Source of the DNA: JANNXQ01 sp038238555
GTDB taxonomy: Bacteria; Verrucomicrobiota; Verrucomicrobiia; Chthoniobacterales; Chthoniobacteraceae
Reading direction: 5' to 3'
Length of the DNA stretch: 23,539 bases
NCBI GenBank assembly: GCA_038238555.1
Contig: JBBRXP010000087.1
Location: 1-23,539 of the forward strand
How positions within the stretch are numbered: the stretch's first letter is position 1; each line of letters starts with the position of its first letter. Positions 1 through 7,399 of the stretch are shown piece after piece. A program made the translations under genes and the position numbers. Below the pieces are notes generated by a model. The model saw only the letters and a list, made by a program, of their open reading frames with translations, was not told the origin of the DNA and did no database searches.

Positions 1-427
1 CGCGGGGCGTCTGCCACGGCACGGACCAGGTCGGCGCGTCATCGTAACCGCCATGGTAGATCTTGCCCATGCCCTGGACGAAGTAGCCGTTGTTCTTGAA
101 GTGCTGCCCCAGCGTCACGACATCCGGGAGCGCGGCGCGGAAGTGCGTGACGAGATCCCACACCTTTGTGGTATCGGGCCGCGTGCCGGTGAGCAGGCTC
201 GAGCGCGACGGCGAGCAGACCGCCTGCTGGCAATACGCGCGATCGAAGACCAGGCCGGTCTTAGCGAGCCGGTCGAGATTCGGCGAATGCACGTAGCTCG
301 CTCCGTAAGCGCCAAACTCGGGACGCAGATCGTCCACGGCGAAAAAGAGCACGTTGAATTTTTTCTCCGCCGCGATGCCGGTGGCGGCGAGGCAGAGAAG
401 GGCGACGAGTGAGGAGGGGAGTTTCAT
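1..427 (-). CDS. Secreted sulfatase, iduronate-2-sulfatase-like (N-terminal part, gene runs off the window)
   Basis: The reading frame is open from ATG at 427 to the window edge, giving 142 residues. It starts with a signal peptide (MKLPSSLVALLCLAATGIAA). This is followed by the sulfatase metal-binding start (NVLFFAVDDLRPEFG, residues 25-39) and the active-site signature CSPSR at residues 71-75, whose Cys is converted to formylglycine in this family. GKIYHGG near residue 122 is typical of iduronate-2-sulfatase-type members. It probably hydrolyses sulfate esters on polysaccharides outside the cytoplasm; the substrate cannot be told. The ATG overlaps the hpnK stop (ATGA, 4 bases), so the two are probably translationally coupled. 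The family is usually 450-550 residues, so about two thirds is missing here only because the window ends. Confidence 0.93.
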   Translation of the reverse strand, partial: MKLPSSLVALLCLAATGIAAEKKFNVLFFAVDDLRPEFGAYGASYVHSPNLDRLAKTGLVFDRAYCQQAVCSPSRSSLLTGTRPDTTKVWDLVTHFRAALPDVVTLGQHFKNNGYFVQGMGKIYHGGYDDAPTWSVPWQTPR

Positions 428-1161
428 GGATGTGTTTTTAGCGCGACATCGGCGCTGGTGACGAGACGGATGCAGCGCCGCGCGAGGATTTCGCGCAAGA
501 GAGTGGGGTCGAGCTCGGCGGGCTCGGCGCCGGGGTGAAAGTAAATCTCGGTCGTGCCCTCGCCCACACTCTCGAGCAGGCGGGCGAGGACGGGCGTCGT
601 CATGCGGCCCGTGTCGCGGAGGCCGTGCATGCGGTCGGCGAAAGCGATGCCGCGGGCGCGAAGCCGCGGCATCGCGTGCTGGCTGAGGCGGCGGAAAATC
701 CACGGCAACACCGCGGCACCCGGCTCGCAGACGAGACGCACAAAACGGAATCCAAACTCCGCCGCAATCGGCAGGGTGAGACGCAGGACGGTGGGATGCA
801 GGTGCAGATGCGCGTGGCCATCCCAGTAACTCGGCGGCAGGCCCAGCGCACGGAAGCGCTCGAACTGGGCGCGGATTTCGGCGCGCAACGGCGCCTCCCA
901 TTTCCGCTGAAAAAAATAACGCACTCCGGCGCGCGCAGGGCTGGGAATCAAGCGCCCATCGGCATCCGCGCAAAGCGTGAGGTGCATGCCGACGCAGAGA
1001 GCCGGATTGCGACGCGCGATGCGCACGGCCTCGCCGGCGTGCGGCTCAGCCACCATGAGGCTCGCCTGCGTGACCAGGCCCGCCCGGTGCAGACGCTCGG
1101 TGGCCTCGTTGACCGCAACGTTGCGGCCGAAGTCGTCCGCGGTGAGGAGGAGGTGTTTCAC
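424..1161 (-). CDS. hpnK: HpnK, hopanoid-associated carbohydrate deacetylase (YdjC/ChbG family)
   Basis: This 245-residue protein belongs to the YdjC/ChbG family of metal-dependent deacetylases. Metal ligands expected for the family are visible: the TADDFG motif (residues 7-12), MHL with H60, and the GHAHLHLHP block (115-123). RAGVRYFF (77-84) and AEIRAQFERFRALGLP (94-109) resemble HpnK specifically. HpnK removes the acetyl group from N-acetylglucosaminyl-bacteriohopanetetrol after HpnI has added the sugar. The divergent neighbour is an HpnI-like glycosyltransferase, which supports the specific name over a generic chitooligosaccharide deacetylase. I chose GTG at 1161 (VKHLLLTADDFG) because family members begin right before the first beta strand. 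A longer frame to 1200 would translate a 9-base tandem repeat. The gene overlaps the downstream sulfatase by 4 bases. No squalene-hopene cyclase is in the window. Confidence 0.85.
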   Translation of the reverse strand: MKHLLLTADDFGRNVAVNEATERLHRAGLVTQASLMVAEPHAGEAVRIARRNPALCVGMHLTLCADADGRLIPSPARAGVRYFFQRKWEAPLRAEIRAQFERFRALGLPPSYWDGHAHLHLHPTVLRLTLPIAAEFGFRFVRLVCEPGAAVLPWIFRRLSQHAMPRLRARGIAFADRMHGLRDTGRMTTPVLARLLESVGEGTTEIYFHPGAEPAELDPTLLREILARRCIRLVTSADVALKTHP

Positions 1162-1171
1162 GGCTGGGAAT

Positions 1172-1245
1172 GAAAGGACGGAAAGGACCGAGGGACACAA
1201 AGGACAACGAGCCTTTTCTCGTGGCCCTTCTGTCCTTTCTGTCTT
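1172..1245. repeat. 9-base-period tandem repeat in the hpnK/hpnI divergent spacer
   Basis: The left side carries units of the form GAAAGGACN (1172-1189), with a more degenerate copy to about 1205. The right side (1231-1245) carries the same unit on the other strand (TGTCCTTTCTGTC), so the two sides could pair as an imperfect hairpin. It fills most of the 91 bases between the two divergent start codons, where both promoters must lie. No clear sigma-70 boxes were recognised. Confidence 0.6.
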
Positions 1246-1252
1246 CTAACGA

Positions 1253-2386
1253 ATGATGAACGAAGCCGCCTCAGTGTTCGCCGGGCTTGCGCTGCTGAGC
1301 CTTCCGTATTTCTGGATGTCACTCGTTTACGTCGAGCGCTGGCTGCGCGAGGCGCGCACCTTTCCGGCGAGCGACGCGCCGCTGCCGCCGATCAGCTTTT
1401 TGCGCCCGATCAAGAGGGGCGTGCCGGAGCTTCGAGGAAAGCTGGAGCTGCTCGTGCGCTCGGCGCGCGCGGGCGATCAAATCGTCTTCGGCGCAGACGC
1501 GGGCTCCGCCGAGGCCGAGTGCTGCGACGGGGTGCGCGCGCAATTTTCCGAGCGCGACATCGTGGTGGTGCGCTGCGCGCCGGGCGCGGCGGTGAATCCG
1601 AAAATCTCGAAGCTTGTACAAATGGAAGCGCACGCGCGGCACGAGCACTGGCTGCTCAGCGACAGCGAGACGCTGCTCGATGCGCGATTCCTCGAAGCGT
1701 TCCGCCGCGAGTGGACGCACTGCGATGTGCTCACGGCGGCGTATCGCTTCCGCCATCTCGACACGTGGCCGCAGCGGCTCGACGCGGCGGCGGTGCTGCT
1801 CACGCTGTGGCCTGGGCTGGCTTTCCTGCGGGCGCGCGGCTCGGTCCGTTTCACGCTCGGCGCTTGCACGGCGCTGCGGCGCGGCGATCTCGCTGCTCTC
1901 GGCGGATGGAAAATCTTTGGCTACGAACTCGCGGAGGACAACCGTCTCGGAGTCGCGCTCGCAGCGGCGGGGAAGACGGTGCGGCTGAGCGCGCACGTCG
2001 CCACACTCGATAGCGATGCGCTCGGCTGGCGCGATTACTGGCGCCATCAACGCCGCGTGGCGGTGACGTATCGCGCGGCAAATCCCGCGGGCTTTGCCGG
2101 CATGGTGCTGGTGAATGGCGAGGCGTGGTGCGTGCTCATCGTTCTGCTCGGACCCTCGCGTGCACTGGGCGTGGCGCTGGGTTGCGCGATCCTGACGTTG
2201 CGAATCCTTGCGGCGCGGCGGATGGCGCGGTTGCTGGATTTTCCCGTGCCGCGGCTCGCGGCCGTGGTGGCCGTTTCGCGCGTGGTCGAGACGGCGTGCT
2301 GGTGTGCGAGCTGGTTTACGCGGTCCGTGTGGTGGAGCGGCCAGCGGTGGCGCATGAGTTTTCGCGGAAGGCTCGCCGCATCTTGA
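1253..2386 (+). CDS. hpnI: HpnI-like glycosyltransferase (ceramide-glucosyltransferase type, GT21-like)
   Basis: This 377-residue membrane glycosyltransferase probably transfers N-acetylglucosamine to bacteriohopanetetrol, the step before HpnK. An N-terminal membrane segment (about 8-27) precedes the catalytic domain. Recognisable motifs are ISFLRPIKRG (47-56), LLSDSE with D137 (the first Asp motif), the family-typical VRFTLGACTALRR (198-210), and ELAEDNRLG (225-233), which carries the acidic motif. The final arginine-rich motif reads RHQRRVAVTYR (264-274), where the usual Q-x-x-R-W has lost its Trp. Hydrophobic segments at about 283-315 and 330-355 anchor the C terminus. ATG at 1253 is followed by a second ATG; either could be used. 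It diverges from hpnK. A generic GT2/GT21 enzyme for another lipid remains possible. Confidence 0.8.
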   Translation: MMNEAASVFAGLALLSLPYFWMSLVYVERWLREARTFPASDAPLPPISFLRPIKRGVPELRGKLELLVRSARAGDQIVFGADAGSAEAECCDGVRAQFSERDIVVVRCAPGAAVNPKISKLVQMEAHARHEHWLLSDSETLLDARFLEAFRREWTHCDVLTAAYRFRHLDTWPQRLDAAAVLLTLWPGLAFLRARGSVRFTLGACTALRRGDLAALGGWKIFGYELAEDNRLGVALAAAGKTVRLSAHVATLDSDALGWRDYWRHQRRVAVTYRAANPAGFAGMVLVNGEAWCVLIVLLGPSRALGVALGCAILTLRILAARRMARLLDFPVPRLAAVVAVSRVVETACWCASWFTRSVWWSGQRWRMSFRGRLAAS

Positions 2387-2443
2387 CGCTCACTCGCCGC
2401 GCCCTACTCTCCCCGGCTTCGTTCCCCAAAAAAATCCCCGCTC

Positions 2444-5308
2444 ATGAATCACGCCTTCATCGAACCGCTCGAGACCCGCATCGCCCCGGCCACGCTCTCC
2501 ATCGCATCGCCCGCGGGGATCAAGGAAGGCGACAGCGGCGCGACCGATCTCACGTTTCTCGTCACGCTCACGAGCGACGCCACGAGCGAGGTCACAGTTC
2601 ACTTTTCCACTGCGGACGGCACAGCCACGACCGCGGACAACGACTTCACGCCCGCCACCGGCACGCTCACCTTCGCGCTCGGGGAGAGGAGCAAGGAAAT
2701 CAAAGTGCCCATCGTGGGGGACACGAATGTCGAGCCGCACGAGACCTTCAAGGTGATGCTCGACACGCCGACTGGCGACGACGTGACCCTCGGAATCGCC
2801 ACCGCCACGGGCACGATCCTCAACGACGACATTCCGAAAATTTTCATCGACGATCCGACCATCGTGGAAGGCGACTCCGGCACGAGCGACCTGGTTTTTC
2901 ACGTCACGCTTTCCGCGGCCAGCGCCGAGAGCATCACCGTGGATTTCGCGACCGCCGATGGCACAGCGAAGATCGGCGGGCTCTTTCCGGATTATGTGAC
3001 CAAGGCTGGCGCGCTCACCTTCGCGCCCGGCGAGACGAGTAAGACCATCGCGGTCGCGATCCTCGGCGACACGTTCAAGGAAGCGGATAACGACACATTC
3101 TTCGTGAACTTGAGCGGCGCGGTGAATGGGTTCCTCAGCGATGTGCAGGGCGTGGGCACCATCGCGAACGGCGCGGATGACGTGGTCGGAATCAAAGTGA
3201 GCGACGCGGCCACCGTCGAGGGCGACAATCCGAACATTAACCAGGCGAACCGGGCGATCTTCCAAGTCGAGCTGTCCGACAAGACCGCGAGCGCGGTGAC
3301 TTTCACTTCTTCGACGCGCAACGGCACTGCGATCAAGGGCGACGATTATCAAGAGAACACCGGCGTGAACACGATCGCGGCCGGACGAACCGATTTCATG
3401 CTGATGGTGCCGATCCGCGGGGATGCGGCGTTTGAGGCCACGGAAAGTTTCTTCGTGGATCTGTCGAATTTCTCGGCCAACGTCACGCCCGTCGGGACCG
3501 ATGCCGGCGGCGTGCTGCACGCGCGCGGGACCATTTACAACGATGACGTTCAATCGCTCGCCGGCGGGCGCACCGTGCAGTGGATCGATGTGGATGGCGA
3601 TCTCGTCACCTTGAAGATCAGCAAGGGCTCGCTCAACACGCTGGGGCTGGTGCCGGCGGGTTCCGTGGGAGGCAGGCACTTGGAAACGCTCGATCTTTTT
3701 GCACAGCGCGGCGGCGTTGGACAATTTGCGGGCGCGTCGATTTCCATCGTCGCCGAGAAGCAGCCGGGTTTTCCGGGAGTGAGCGACGGGCGCGTGGATG
3801 TGGGCCAGATCATTTCGGCGGTGATCTTGCAGACCGAACTGCAATTTATCGGCGTCGATCTCGGCGTGGTGACAGTCGATGGCGACCTCGGCCGCATCGT
3901 CGCGGGCGACGTCTTTTCCACGCCGGCCATCGCGCGGCTCGATGTCTTTTCGCTCGGCGCGAAGAGCTCGCCCAACGGCGTGGAGAGCGACGTCCTCGGG
4001 CCCATCGGCTCGGTGCACGTGGCCAGCACGCTCGAAGGTTACCTGCACGTGATTGGCCAGGAGTTTGGACGCATCGGCACGCTGCGGGTGGATGGCGCGA
4101 TCAAAGGCGGCGCCGACCCCAACTCCGGCTCGGTCGCGGTGACCGGCCGCATCGGCACGGTGATCGTGAAAGACATTCTCGGCGGCGATGGCGTGGTTTC
4201 GGGCGGACTCTTCGGAAATTCAAACACGGGCGGGAGCATCGGCAATGTGACCGTCACCGGCTCCATCGTCGGCGGCGCGGGCGGGCTCTCAGGCAAGATC
4301 ACTGCGCCGCGCATCGGCAATGTGACGGTGGCTGGAGATGTGCGCGGCGGCACGGGAATTTTCTCCGGCGGTATCGGATTGGATGCTCTCGCCACGGTGC
4401 GGGATGCATCCAATAACCCCATCGCGATCCTCGGCGCCACGGGATCGCTTGGCGCGGTGAAGATTGGAGGAAACCTCGTGGGCAGCACGGGCGACGATTC
4501 GGGGAAGATCGGCAGCGGAGGAAATCTCTCGAGCGCCACAGTGCTCGGCTCGGTGATCGGCGGCACCGGCAATGGCGCGGGCGGCATCGCGGTGGTCGGA
4601 GCACTCGGCCGGCTCGACGTGCGCGGCGATGTCGAAGGCGGAGACGCACCCACGGGACAGACGCTGAATCTCTCGGGCTTCGTCGCCGCCGGCAGCATCG
4701 CGAGTGGGACGATCGGCCGCGATCTCAAGGCGGGAGTCAATCACGGCGACGGCATTTCCAACAGCGGCGTGGTCCGCACCGGCGCGCTCGGTGCGCTCCT
4801 CATCGGAGGCGACGTCAAGGGATCGGCGGCAAATCCCGCGATCATCTCTGCGATCGGAAACATCAAGAGCGTAGTCATCAAAGGCGCGGTCAACTTTGCC
4901 GAAATCCTGGCGGGGTATAACAACGCGACCGCCTTCGATTCACCCGTGGGCTTCCGTGGCGCGGCGGTGAATCCCGATGCGCAGATCGGCTCGGTTGTCA
5001 TTGAGAAGAGCGTGTTCGGCTTGAACATCGTGGCCGGCGCCTCCGCCGGAACGGGCGGACGCTTTGGCGACGCGACGGATGTGCTGAGCGGCGGTGCGAA
5101 CTCCCCGAGAATCCTCTCGCAGATCGCGAGCGTCATTTTCAAAGGAGCCATCCTACCGAACGACGCGAGCTTCGGCATCGTGGCGCAATCCATCGTGTCG
5201 GCGAAGGTCGGGCCCACGCCGGTGCCGCTCGCCCGAGGCCCGGGCAATGACTCGAGCGTCGCGATCGGCGGGGTTACGAATTTCCGCGCGGTCGAACTGC
5301 ATGTGTGA
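2444..5308 (+). CDS. Large Calx-beta repeat surface protein with N-terminal LEPR-like tag
   Basis: The 954-residue protein begins MNHAFIEPLETRIAPATL. It lacks a normal signal peptide but carries an EPLExRIAPA tag resembling the LEPR-type N-terminal motif of large PVC proteins. Three Calx-beta domains follow at about residues 13-128, 131-243 and 247-366. Each has the VEGDSG/KEGDSG opening, an FxTADGTA strand, an LTFAxGExSK strand and an NDD-type end; acidic loops suggest calcium binding. From about residue 370 to 950 the chain is Gly/Val/Ile-rich and repeats a pattern like GxIGxVxVxGxIxGG every 40-45 residues, as expected for a beta-solenoid. There are no catalytic motifs. An extracellular structural or adhesive role is inferred. 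It stands alone, 57 bases after hpnI, with no recognisable ribosome binding site. Confidence 0.8.
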   Translation: MNHAFIEPLETRIAPATLSIASPAGIKEGDSGATDLTFLVTLTSDATSEVTVHFSTADGTATTADNDFTPATGTLTFALGERSKEIKVPIVGDTNVEPHETFKVMLDTPTGDDVTLGIATATGTILNDDIPKIFIDDPTIVEGDSGTSDLVFHVTLSAASAESITVDFATADGTAKIGGLFPDYVTKAGALTFAPGETSKTIAVAILGDTFKEADNDTFFVNLSGAVNGFLSDVQGVGTIANGADDVVGIKVSDAATVEGDNPNINQANRAIFQVELSDKTASAVTFTSSTRNGTAIKGDDYQENTGVNTIAAGRTDFMLMVPIRGDAAFEATESFFVDLSNFSANVTPVGTDAGGVLHARGTIYNDDVQSLAGGRTVQWIDVDGDLVTLKISKGSLNTLGLVPAGSVGGRHLETLDLFAQRGGVGQFAGASISIVAEKQPGFPGVSDGRVDVGQIISAVILQTELQFIGVDLGVVTVDGDLGRIVAGDVFSTPAIARLDVFSLGAKSSPNGVESDVLGPIGSVHVASTLEGYLHVIGQEFGRIGTLRVDGAIKGGADPNSGSVAVTGRIGTVIVKDILGGDGVVSGGLFGNSNTGGSIGNVTVTGSIVGGAGGLSGKITAPRIGNVTVAGDVRGGTGIFSGGIGLDALATVRDASNNPIAILGATGSLGAVKIGGNLVGSTGDDSGKIGSGGNLSSATVLGSVIGGTGNGAGGIAVVGALGRLDVRGDVEGGDAPTGQTLNLSGFVAAGSIASGTIGRDLKAGVNHGDGISNSGVVRTGALGALLIGGDVKGSAANPAIISAIGNIKSVVIKGAVNFAEILAGYNNATAFDSPVGFRGAAVNPDAQIGSVVIEKSVFGLNIVAGASAGTGGRFGDATDVLSGGANSPRILSQIASVIFKGAILPNDASFGIVAQSIVSAKVGPTPVPLARGPGNDSSVAIGGVTNFRAVELHV

Positions 5309-5370
5309 CCTTCGCGGCGAGGCGCTGGCTCGCCCGCCCACCGTCCACTCTATTCCCCTCCGCCACCTCG

Positions 5371-5406
5371 GCGGGCACTTCCTGCGACGAGGGCGCAGCA
5401 GCTACG
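5371..5406 (-). repeat. Dispersed GC-rich repeat, copy 1 (second copy inside the 14174-18688 gene)
   Basis: The reverse complement of these 36 bases matches 16531-16566 at 34 of 36 positions, including 25 identical bases in a row. It lies in the 151-base spacer between the Calx-beta gene and tRNA-Gly. I see no gene or clear promoter in the rest of that spacer. Confidence 0.8.
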
Positions 5407-5459
5407 ACAAAAAACGCGCTTGCCAACCACCGCCGGCCACGCAGAGTTCGGGACGCAGC

Positions 5460-5530
5460 GCGGGTATAGCTTAGTGGTAAAGCGCCAGCCTTCCAAGCTG
5501 GCCAGGAGGGTTCGATTCCCTCTACCCGCT
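5460..5530 (+). tRNA. tRNA-Gly (anticodon TCC)
   Basis: A complete 71-base cloverleaf can be folded. The acceptor stem GCGGGTA/TACCCGC pairs over 7 bases. The D arm is GCTT-loop-AAGC and the anticodon stem is CCAGC/GCTGG with loop CTTCCAA (anticodon TCC). The variable loop has 4 bases, and the T arm is GAGGG-TTCGATT-CCCTC. The discriminator is T and CCA is not encoded. Glycine tRNAs of this kind read GGA and GGG. Confidence 0.96.
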
Positions 5531-5645
5531 GCGTTGCGTGAAATTTTCCGAGGCTTGCTTCTCACGCGGCGACCGAATAATTCCGAGGCCCCACGGGCTT
5601 CCCATCACGGGTGCCGCCTCCGAAAAAATCACGCGCTCGCCATTC

Positions 5646-7298
5646 ATGATTTGCCACCGGCACTGGATCGCCATTCTGCTTGCCGGCGCGGCGCCGGTGG
5701 AAATTTCGCGAGCGCAAAATCCCACGCCCCCCTCGGGAGTTCCGGGCAGTTCAGCCTCCTCGACCAGCGCCCTGGGCAGCGCGCCGCCCGAGGCTGCGGC
5801 GGGCAGCACGTCGGGCGGAGCCACATCCGCTTTTGGCACTCCGCCCAGCGGCAGCGCCGGCAGCACGGGAGCCGAGCCAGAGAAGCCGCCCGCCGCGCCC
5901 GCCGAGAACGCCACGGAGGGCGGCCGCCCCCCCCCTGAGCAGCCCTCCTTCACGCTGCCCGGATTTTACGGCCGCTCTTCGGGCATCATCGCGCTGGGGC
6001 AGGGCAAGTTTGCGGCCCCGCGTTTCCACTTCAGCGCGTCGCTGTCGCTGGGCTTCGACGACAATGTTTTTCAAACGCCGACCAACGGCGGGGGCACGCC
6101 GGACCGCACATTCGATGTGCCCGTCTCGGCCGCGGTGCCCGCGCGCGAGGTGCAGGTGCTGGTGGATCAATCGGGCGCGGTCGTGAGTCTTCCGGTCCGG
6201 TCCACGCAGCCTTTTGTGATCCGCACCGTGACGGTGCCCGCGATCCCGGCAGTGACGCGCAGAATCGTGGTTCCCGGCATCCCAAAGCAATCGCGCCAGA
6301 GCAGCCTTATCGAGCGGGTGAGCACTTTCGGACAGGTGCTCTTTGGAACGCGCCGGTCGGTCTTTTCCCTCGATCTGCGGCTCAGCGGCGAGAACACCGA
6401 CGCCAAGCCGCAGGGGCAGCCGGAATACTCCGGCAGCATCGCTTTCCAGTACGGTTACAAGATCACGCCGCGCCTGCAGTTCTCCGCCCGCGCCGATATT
6501 GCGCGGCTCACGCAACCCGACTTCTCGCGGCCCGATACTCCCACGCGGCTCGGCGGCGGAGCGTTTTACACCGGATTGGTGAAGGTGGATCTCGCTTACC
6601 GTTGGACGCCGCGCATCACCACAGACTTGAGTCTGGGGCTCAACGGGGTCTCCTTTGACAATGTCGCGAGCCAGGTCGGCAATTATCTGGCGACCACCAC
6701 TGGTCTCGAAGTGCGCTATCTCAAGTCCCCGCGCTTCACACTCCTGGGCGAGGGCCGCTACCAGTTCGTGCGGTATCAGGATAATGCCCCCGTGGACTCC
6801 CACACCCTCTTCCTGCTCGTGGGCGCCGAGACCACTCTCAGCCAGCGGCTTCGCGGCAGCGTGCGCATCGGCGGCTCCTACCGGACTTACGAACTGAGCG
6901 GAGAGACCAGCTTCACGCCATCGTTGGAAATGGATCTCACTTACCGGCTGGGCCGCATCTCGGTGCTGCAATGGTCGAACCGTTACGGGTTTGAAGAAAC
7001 TCCCGAGGCGAACACGAAGTCGGTGAGCTTTCGCTCGGGCCTCACTTATCTCCATTTCTTCGGCCCACGCTTGCGGGGCACCGGCTCGATTAACTACGTG
7101 CACAACTCCTCTTCCAATAATCTCACCAGTGGCTCGATCAACGACGACAGCTTCGAGTTGACGCTCGGCTTCGAGTATTCGATTTCCCGGCGCTGGAGAG
7201 CCACGGGCACCTACAGCTTCTCGACCGCCTTCTCCTCCAATGCCGACGCCAATTACTACCGCAACCGGATGTTCCTCGGCTTGGATTACGAATTTTGA
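5646..7298 (+). CDS. Outer-membrane beta-barrel protein of the exopolysaccharide export locus
   Basis: From ATG at 5646 the product has 550 residues. It has a signal peptide (MICHRHWIAILLAGAAPVEISRAQ), then about 80 residues rich in Pro, Ser, Gly and Ala, a likely flexible periplasmic segment. The remaining roughly 400 residues are alternating amphipathic strands with many aromatic and Arg residues (for example FYTGLVKVDLAYRWTPRITT). The chain ends GLDYEF, a C-terminal Phe typical of proteins inserted by the BAM machinery. It resembles BBP2/EpsL-type porins found beside polysaccharide genes. The frame extends up to a GTG at 5538, but that would bury the signal peptide. It is followed by the autokinase and the OPX gene. 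By analogy with Wzp/EpsX barrels it may be the exit pore. Confidence 0.78.
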   Translation: MICHRHWIAILLAGAAPVEISRAQNPTPPSGVPGSSASSTSALGSAPPEAAAGSTSGGATSAFGTPPSGSAGSTGAEPEKPPAAPAENATEGGRPPPEQPSFTLPGFYGRSSGIIALGQGKFAAPRFHFSASLSLGFDDNVFQTPTNGGGTPDRTFDVPVSAAVPAREVQVLVDQSGAVVSLPVRSTQPFVIRTVTVPAIPAVTRRIVVPGIPKQSRQSSLIERVSTFGQVLFGTRRSVFSLDLRLSGENTDAKPQGQPEYSGSIAFQYGYKITPRLQFSARADIARLTQPDFSRPDTPTRLGGGAFYTGLVKVDLAYRWTPRITTDLSLGLNGVSFDNVASQVGNYLATTTGLEVRYLKSPRFTLLGEGRYQFVRYQDNAPVDSHTLFLLVGAETTLSQRLRGSVRIGGSYRTYELSGETSFTPSLEMDLTYRLGRISVLQWSNRYGFEETPEANTKSVSFRSGLTYLHFFGPRLRGTGSINYVHNSSSNNLTSGSINDDSFELTLGFEYSISRRWRATGTYSFSTAFSSNADANYYRNRMFLGLDYEF

Positions 7299-7399
7299 AC
7301 GCCGGCGATGGGTCTGCCTCTAAGGGCCGCGTCAACTCGGTTGCGGACGCCCCCCAAGCACGTTAGTCTCGCCCGCTCTTCTGCGAACCCCTCTTTCTT

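Noticed and set aside
1162..1200. Upstream ATG extension of hpnK
   Set aside because: The extra 13 residues (MCPSVLSVLSFPA) are translated from the 9-base repeat; the family starts at the KHLLLTADDFG strand.
2390..4048. 552-codon minus-strand open frame opposite the Calx-beta gene
   Set aside because: It is a shadow of the regular Calx-beta repeats, with His/Arg-rich low-complexity translation.
5460..5530. tRNA-Gly as an integration site for a mobile element
   Set aside because: No integrase and no repeated tRNA 3' end were found downstream; the following genes form an ordinary export operon.
5538..5645. Upstream GTG extension of the beta-barrel gene
   Set aside because: It starts 8 bases after the tRNA end and would place 36 polar residues before the signal peptide.
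7330..7399. Promoter in front of the tyrosine autokinase (TTGCGG, 16 bases, TTAGTC)
   Set aside because: The match to sigma-70 boxes is weak and the gene follows the beta-barrel gene by only 101 bases; not enough to report.
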